From the NCBI GenBank assembly GCA_900540275.1, contig UQFO01000001.1:248001-312000 (forward strand): a DNA stretch of 64,000 bases, read 5' to 3'. The translations under genes were made by a program, and so were the position numbers. This document shows, piece after piece, positions 60,332-64,000 of this stretch. This DNA is from an uncultured Oscillospiraceae bacterium (GTDB taxonomy: Bacteria; Bacillota; Clostridia; Oscillospirales; Acutalibacteraceae). Below the pieces are notes generated by a model, which was not told the DNA's origin, made no database searches, and was given only the letters and a program-made list of their open reading frames with translations. The number at the start of each line of letters is the position of its first letter. The first letter of the stretch is position 1.

Positions 60332-60913
60332 GTGCGCAACGCAAGCATTGAGCGGAAAACAAAGGAAACTGAAATTTTTGCAGCGCTGAACCTCGACGGC
60401 GGCGCCGTTTCCATTGAAACGGGCGTCGGCTTTTTCGACCATATGCTGACTGCCTTTGCCGTGCACGGCGGTTTCGGCCTTACGGTCAAATGCAAGGGCG
60501 ATTTAGACGTCGACTGCCACCATACGGTGGAGGATGCCGGTATCGTTTTGGGCAAGGCGTTTTCTCAAGCGCTTGGGGACAAATCGGGAATTGCGCGCTA
60601 TGGCACTTTTTTTGTCCCGATGGATGAGGCGCTCGGCTTTGCCTCGGCCGATGTAAGCGGAAGGCCGTTTCTCGTTTTCGACGCCCATTTTCCGCAGGAA
60701 AGCTCCGGCAATTATGATTTTTGCATGACGGAAGAGTTTTTCCGCGCGCTTGCCTTTCACGCGGGGATTACGCTTCACATCAAAGCGCCATACGGCAAGA
60801 ACAGCCACCACATCGCGGAAGCCGTGTTCAAGGCGGCCGCGCACGCGCTGCAAATTGCCACGCGCAAAACTCTGGAAGGTACGTCCCTTTCAACAAAGGG
60901 GCTTCTCGACTGA
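60332..60913 (+). CDS. hisB: Imidazoleglycerol-phosphate dehydratase
   Basis: 193 residues from GTG 60332 with AAGGGGG 7 bases upstream. Stand-alone IGPD without the histidinol-phosphatase domain of the enterobacterial fusion. Metal-binding motifs HHTVEDAGIVLG and NSHHIAEAVFKAAAH, plus FFDHMLTAFAVHGG. It dehydrates IGP to imidazole-acetol phosphate. Normally hisH follows in such operons; here an 87-bp gap with a GGCGCCG...CGGCGCC hairpin (60939-60968) leads straight to hisA. Confidence 0.96.
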   Translation: MRNASIERKTKETEIFAALNLDGGAVSIETGVGFFDHMLTAFAVHGGFGLTVKCKGDLDVDCHHTVEDAGIVLGKAFSQALGDKSGIARYGTFFVPMDEALGFASADVSGRPFLVFDAHFPQESSGNYDFCMTEEFFRALAFHAGITLHIKAPYGKNSHHIAEAVFKAAAHALQIATRKTLEGTSLSTKGLLD

Positions 60914-60938
60914 AACAATGAAAACGAACAAAACGCGC

Positions 60939-60968
60939 GGCGCCGTCATGCGGCAATTGGGCGGCGCC
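60939..60968 (+). repeat. Hairpin between hisB and hisA
   Basis: 7-bp GC stem GGCGCCG / CGGCGCC with a 16-base loop, flanked by AAAC and GTTT that extend pairing imperfectly. May be a weak internal terminator or mRNA-stability element at the place where hisH would be expected. Confidence 0.45.
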
Positions 60969-61000
60969 TGTTTATAGAATAGATTTGGGAGGAATGTATT

Positions 61001-61729
61001 ATGATCGTCATACCTGCAATCGACATAAAAGACGGTAGCTGCGTTCGGCTGATGATGGGCGACTATGCCACAGCGCACAAGGTTGCGGAAGACCCGACCG
61101 CCGCGGCGCGGGATTTTTATAATCAGGGGGCGTCCTGGCTCCACATGGTAGACCTCGACGGCGCGAAGGACGGCAAACGCGTCAATGAAGAAACCATACT
61201 CGGGGTTCGCGGGGCTGTAACGATGAAAATTGAAGTCGGCGGCGGCATCCGCGATTTGGATGCCGTGGAATTTTACCTGAAAAATGGGATTGACCGCGTG
61301 ATTTTAGGCTCCGCGGCGGTAAAAAACCCGGCGTTTGTCAAGGAGGCCGTAAAAAAATACGGCGAGCGTGTTGCCGTAGGCATTGACGCGAAGGACGGTA
61401 TTGTCCGCGCGGAGGGCTGGACGGACGACGCGGAGGTTGGCTTCATTGAGCTTGCAAAGCGCATGGAGGACATCGGAGTAAGCAAAATTATTTTTACCGA
61501 CATTTCAAAGGACGGAATGCTTTCAGGCCCAAACCTGAACCAGCTCGACGAGCTGAAAACTGCCGTTTCCTGCGATATTATCGCGAGCGGCGGCGTCGGT
61601 AACCTGAAGGATATTATCAACCTTGCTGAGCTCGATATTTACGGCGCCATCGCTGGCAAGGCCGTATATACGGGCGACCTCGACCTGCGCGCGGCAATTG
61701 AGGTTGGAAAACGGGCCGACGCAGACTGA
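61001..61729 (+). CDS. hisA: ProFAR isomerase
   Basis: 242 residues, beta/alpha barrel. It is HisA rather than HisF: IPAIDIKDGSCVRLMMGD at the start, catalytic Asp in DIKDG and in VAVGIDAKDG, LVDLDGAKDG-type MVDLDGAKDG, and TDISKDGMLSGPN. It isomerises ProFAR to PRFAR. GGAGG lies 8 bases before the ATG. hisI begins 19 bp downstream with no hisF between, although hisF usually follows hisA. Confidence 0.95.
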   Translation: MIVIPAIDIKDGSCVRLMMGDYATAHKVAEDPTAAARDFYNQGASWLHMVDLDGAKDGKRVNEETILGVRGAVTMKIEVGGGIRDLDAVEFYLKNGIDRVILGSAAVKNPAFVKEAVKKYGERVAVGIDAKDGIVRAEGWTDDAEVGFIELAKRMEDIGVSKIIFTDISKDGMLSGPNLNQLDELKTAVSCDIIASGGVGNLKDIINLAELDIYGAIAGKAVYTGDLDLRAAIEVGKRADAD

Positions 61730-61747
61730 AGACTGGGAGAATGACGC

Positions 61748-62068
61748 ATGGAAATCGATTTTGACAAATTTTTTAAGAAAAGCGAGCTGATACCGGCGGT
61801 TATCCAGGAAAAATCGACGGGTGAAGTGCTGATGCTGGCCTATATGAACCGGGAATCGATGCAGAAGACCTTCGAGACCGGCTATACCTGGTTTTACAGC
61901 AGGTCAAGGCAGGAGCTGTGGAACAAGGGCGCGACCTCCGGCCACCTGCAAAAGGTGTTGGATATTTACGGTGACTGCGACGACGACACCCTTTTAATTA
62001 CAGTCGAGCAGACGGGCAATGCCTGCCATACGGGGAACCACTCCTGTTTTTACACGAAATTAAAGTGA
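61748..62068 (+). CDS. hisI: Phosphoribosyl-AMP cyclohydrolase
   Basis: 106 residues, stand-alone. Seen: VLMLAYMNRESMQKTFETGY, TWFYSRSRQELWNKGATSG, and the metal ligands in YGDCDDDTLLI and CHTGNHSCF. It opens the purine ring of PR-AMP, third step of the pathway. Not fused to HisE, which is encoded 29 bp downstream. Confidence 0.96.
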   Translation: MEIDFDKFFKKSELIPAVIQEKSTGEVLMLAYMNRESMQKTFETGYTWFYSRSRQELWNKGATSGHLQKVLDIYGDCDDDTLLITVEQTGNACHTGNHSCFYTKLK

Positions 62069-62096
62069 AATACACATAAAAAGCGAGGAACGGCAA

Positions 62097-62426
62097 ATGT
62101 ATGAAAATGTGCTTTACGACCTTTATAATACGGTCGTTGAAAGAAAGGAACATCCTGCTGAAGGCTCTTACACCTGCTACCTGTTCGAGAAGGGTACCGA
62201 TAAAATTTTAAAAAAATGCGGGGAAGAGTGCGCCGAAACCATCATAGCCGCAAAGAATGGCGACAACAAGGAAACGGTACTTGAAATCTCTGATTTGCTT
62301 TACCACCTGACTGTCCTGATGGTTGACCAAGGGATAAAAGTCGACGAGGTTCTCGCGGAGCTTGACAAAAGGAGTAATAAGTCGGGGAATCTTAAAACAT
62401 TTCATCAGGTGGATAAAAATACCTGA
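62097..62426 (+). CDS. hisE: Phosphoribosyl-ATP pyrophosphatase
   Basis: 109 residues, all-alpha MazG-like fold. Seen: LYDLYNTVVERKEHPAEGSY, the metal-binding KKCGEECAETIIAAKNGD and EISDLLYHLTVLMVDQGI. It hydrolyses PR-ATP to PR-AMP, second step. A slightly long C-terminus (SNKSGNLKTFHQVDKNT) has no family match. It is the last gene of the operon, followed by a terminator. Confidence 0.95.
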   Translation: MYENVLYDLYNTVVERKEHPAEGSYTCYLFEKGTDKILKKCGEECAETIIAAKNGDNKETVLEISDLLYHLTVLMVDQGIKVDEVLAELDKRSNKSGNLKTFHQVDKNT

Positions 62427-62461
62427 GAAATTGATTTTGTACAACTTCTATATAATTTTTT

Positions 62462-62508
62462 GCGCATTTTAACCAATCGTACAAATCGGTTAAAATGCGC
62501 TTATTTTT
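62462..62508 (+). terminator. Terminator of the his operon
   Basis: 13-bp perfect stem GCGCATTTTAACC / GGTTAAAATGCGC, 13-base loop, followed by TTATTTTT. Confidence 0.88.
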
Positions 62509-62509
62509 A

Positions 62510-62538
62510 TTGAATATTAAAAAAATTTAGTATATAAT
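62510..62538 (+). promoter_or_regulatory. Amylase promoter
   Basis: -35 TTGAAT (62510-62515), 17-bp spacer, consensus -10 TATAAT (62533-62538); the start codon follows 45 bp later. No cre-like catabolite operator was recognised. Confidence 0.7.
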
Positions 62539-62582
62539 GATATGCGTTGAAATTCAACAAAAATTTATTGGAGGTTATCAAG

Positions 62583-64000
62583 ATGTTCAAGAAATCGGCA
62601 ATCAGTGTGCTTCTTGCAGTCATGATGCTTGTAAGCTGTATCGTTGTACCTACAGCGTCAGCGGCGGCGCCGACAGAAGACACGACGGCTGCACAGGCTG
62701 ACAACGCGGCTGCCTACAAATTGGCGTCGAATGTACAGGACGGCAATATCCTGCATGCGTTCAACTGGCATTTTAACGATGTCGACCGTTACATGAAGGA
62801 TATCGCGGACGCGGGCTTTACAAGCGTACAGGTTTCGCCCGTACAGGGGGCTAAGCCGACCATCAACGTCGCGTCCTATGCGTGCGACTGGTGGGCGCTC
62901 TACCAGCCAATCAATTTTGAGATTGGCAATGTGCTCGGCACAAAAAAGGATTTTGAAAACATGTGCGATACGGCGAAAAAATACGGCGTTAAAGTTATCG
63001 TCGATATCGTATCGAACCATATGGCGCAGTCCGACAGCGGCGGCGACGGCAAACGGCATCCCGATATTATCGAGGACCTGCGCAACGACGCTGACTGCTG
63101 GCATAATGTAAACGGCTCGGTTTCCGACGCCAACCGTTATTACATGACCCAGAGAAGGTTAAGCGGCCTTCCTGACCTCAATACGGGCAATGAAAAGGTC
63201 CAGAGCTATGTCAAGGGCCTTTTAAAGGAATGCCTTGACCTCGGCGCGGACGGCTTCCGTTTTGACGCGGCGAAGCATATCGAGCTGCCTACGGACGAAG
63301 CGTACAACGGCGTTGAATTCGCAAGCGATTTCTGGCCGAATGTTACGAATTACGCGAAGAGCATCAAGCCCGACGTGTATATTTACGGCGAAATCCTTTC
63401 TCCGTATAACACGGACACGGAAAACTATACGAAATACATCAATATGACCGACAGCGCCTACGGCAACCGTGTGCGCAGCACGGTCAAGGGGACAAACGCC
63501 GGCAACATTGGTACATATTCCATTACGACCACCACGCCCGACAACCTTGTTACCTGGATTGAATCGCACGACAATTACATTTCCGGCGGCACGAATACCC
63601 TGACCGACCAGCAGCTTTTGCTCGGCTGGGGCATCATCGGCGCGAGGAAGGACTCCACGGCACTTTATCTGGTTCGTCCGGAGCATGGAACGCTCGGTGT
63701 TTCAAACGGGGCGCAGACGATTGCATACGACGAGCTGATGGGAGGGCCCGGCGACCCGCTCTGGCAGGATAAGACGGTTGCCGAAATCAACAGGTTCCGC
63801 AACGTGTTCGAGGGCCAGGACGAAGCCGTAACCTCTGAAGGCGGCCAATTCTACGTCCAGCGCGGAACGGAAGGCATGGTTATCGTAAACCTTGCGGCAA
63901 GCGCAGCGAGCGTCAACACAAGCGTAACCATGAAGAACGGCGCCTATACCGACCAGGTGAGCGGCGGGAAATTCACCGTTTCCGGCGGCAAGCTGACAGG
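62583..64000 (+). CDS. Secreted GH13 alpha-amylase (3' end outside window)
   Basis: The frame is open from ATG 62583 (GGAGG about 10 bases upstream) to the window edge, 472 codons. Signal peptide SAISVLLAVMMLVSCIVVPT with AXA cleavage (SAAA, near 29). Catalytic barrel: QVSPVQGAKP, VDIVSNHMAQ (region I), GADGFRFDAAKHIELP with nucleophile D228 (region II), YIYGEIL with acid/base E270 (region III) and IESHDNY with D330 (region IV). Domain B is short. A C-terminal beta domain begins near residue 420 (YVQRGTEGMVIVNLAA). It should cut internal alpha-1,4 bonds of starch outside the cell; any C-terminal starch-binding or wall-anchor modules lie beyond the window. Confidence 0.92.
   Translation, partial: MFKKSAISVLLAVMMLVSCIVVPTASAAAPTEDTTAAQADNAAAYKLASNVQDGNILHAFNWHFNDVDRYMKDIADAGFTSVQVSPVQGAKPTINVASYACDWWALYQPINFEIGNVLGTKKDFENMCDTAKKYGVKVIVDIVSNHMAQSDSGGDGKRHPDIIEDLRNDADCWHNVNGSVSDANRYYMTQRRLSGLPDLNTGNEKVQSYVKGLLKECLDLGADGFRFDAAKHIELPTDEAYNGVEFASDFWPNVTNYAKSIKPDVYIYGEILSPYNTDTENYTKYINMTDSAYGNRVRSTVKGTNAGNIGTYSITTTTPDNLVTWIESHDNYISGGTNTLTDQQLLLGWGIIGARKDSTALYLVRPEHGTLGVSNGAQTIAYDELMGGPGDPLWQDKTVAEINRFRNVFEGQDEAVTSEGGQFYVQRGTEGMVIVNLAASAASVNTSVTMKNGAYTDQVSGGKFTVSGGKLT

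Noticed and set aside
61001..61729. hisA gene being hisF
   Set aside because: Start motif IPAIDIKDGSCVRL and MVDLDGAKDG are HisA-type; HisF would have a different N-terminus and D-V-T-K-type motifs.
1..64000. CRISPR array, tRNA or rRNA genes
   Set aside because: No regularly spaced repeats and no cloverleaf or rRNA-like stretch were seen on reading; short tRNA genes cannot be excluded with certainty without a program.

Overview
The window looks like a chromosomal segment of an anaerobic Firmicute of class Clostridia, most likely a gut Oscillospiraceae/Lachnospiraceae-type organism. Grounds: a Gram-positive type PolC; the Firmicute order pyrH-frr-uppS-cdsA-dxr-rseP-ispG-polC; a GAAC-N4-GTTC LexA box at uvrB; a short HisG with HisZ; and several families common in gut Clostridia (DUF3737, cyclophilin-like lipoproteins, RepA/DUF6017). 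No rRNA, tRNA or CRISPR array was found. The species cannot be named from sequence alone.

The left 36.6 kb is accessory DNA with mixed composition. 1-3.2 kb: the end of a UvrA-like ATPase, a GyrI-like protein and four small poorly known genes. 3.3-5.0 kb: an orphan response regulator and a broken plasmid/ICE-type repA. 5.3-6.7 kb: an AbrB-like protein and a HipA/CtkA-like kinase, probably a toxin-antitoxin pair. 7.5-11.9 kb: a 1,476-residue SF1 helicase with a long coiled coil and a C-terminal HEPN-like RNase domain. 12.1-15.5 kb: an AT-rich three-gene system resembling ABC-three-component (ABC-3C) conflict systems, whose nuclease-like gene carries a one-base frameshift. 15.6-16.8 kb: a truncated metallophosphoesterase joined to the last third of ptsI.

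17-31.5 kb is a LysR-linked metabolic cluster. A reverse-strand LysR regulator faces an operon of an Ntn-hydrolase lipoprotein, a PaaK-like adenylate-forming enzyme, a MacB-type ABC transporter and an SDR dehydrogenase. A second promoter with the same operator-like sequence starts a run of cyclophilin-like lipoproteins, DUF3737, LysE, flavodoxin, PatB-like lyase, acetyltransferase and iron alcohol dehydrogenase. A complete metallophosphoesterase follows, preceded by the same promoter block as the truncated copy at 15.7 kb. Next come two tandem tyrosine recombinases, the first lacking most catalytic residues, and an IS481-like element flanked by an exact 26-bp direct repeat.

From 36.8 kb the sequence is GC-richer core genome on the + strand: SOS-controlled uvrB; a divergent type II topoisomerase pair; secG; pyrH and frr; uppS and cdsA (envelope lipids); dxr and ispG (isoprenoids) around rseP; polC; an AI-2E family permease; a histidine operon hisZGDCBAIE lacking hisH and hisF; and the start of a secreted GH13 alpha-amylase that runs off the right edge.

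Most notable are the helicase-HEPN protein beside the ABC-3C-like cassette, the twin LysR-type operators, the duplicated promoter of the two phosphoesterases, and the IS with an unusually long flanking repeat.
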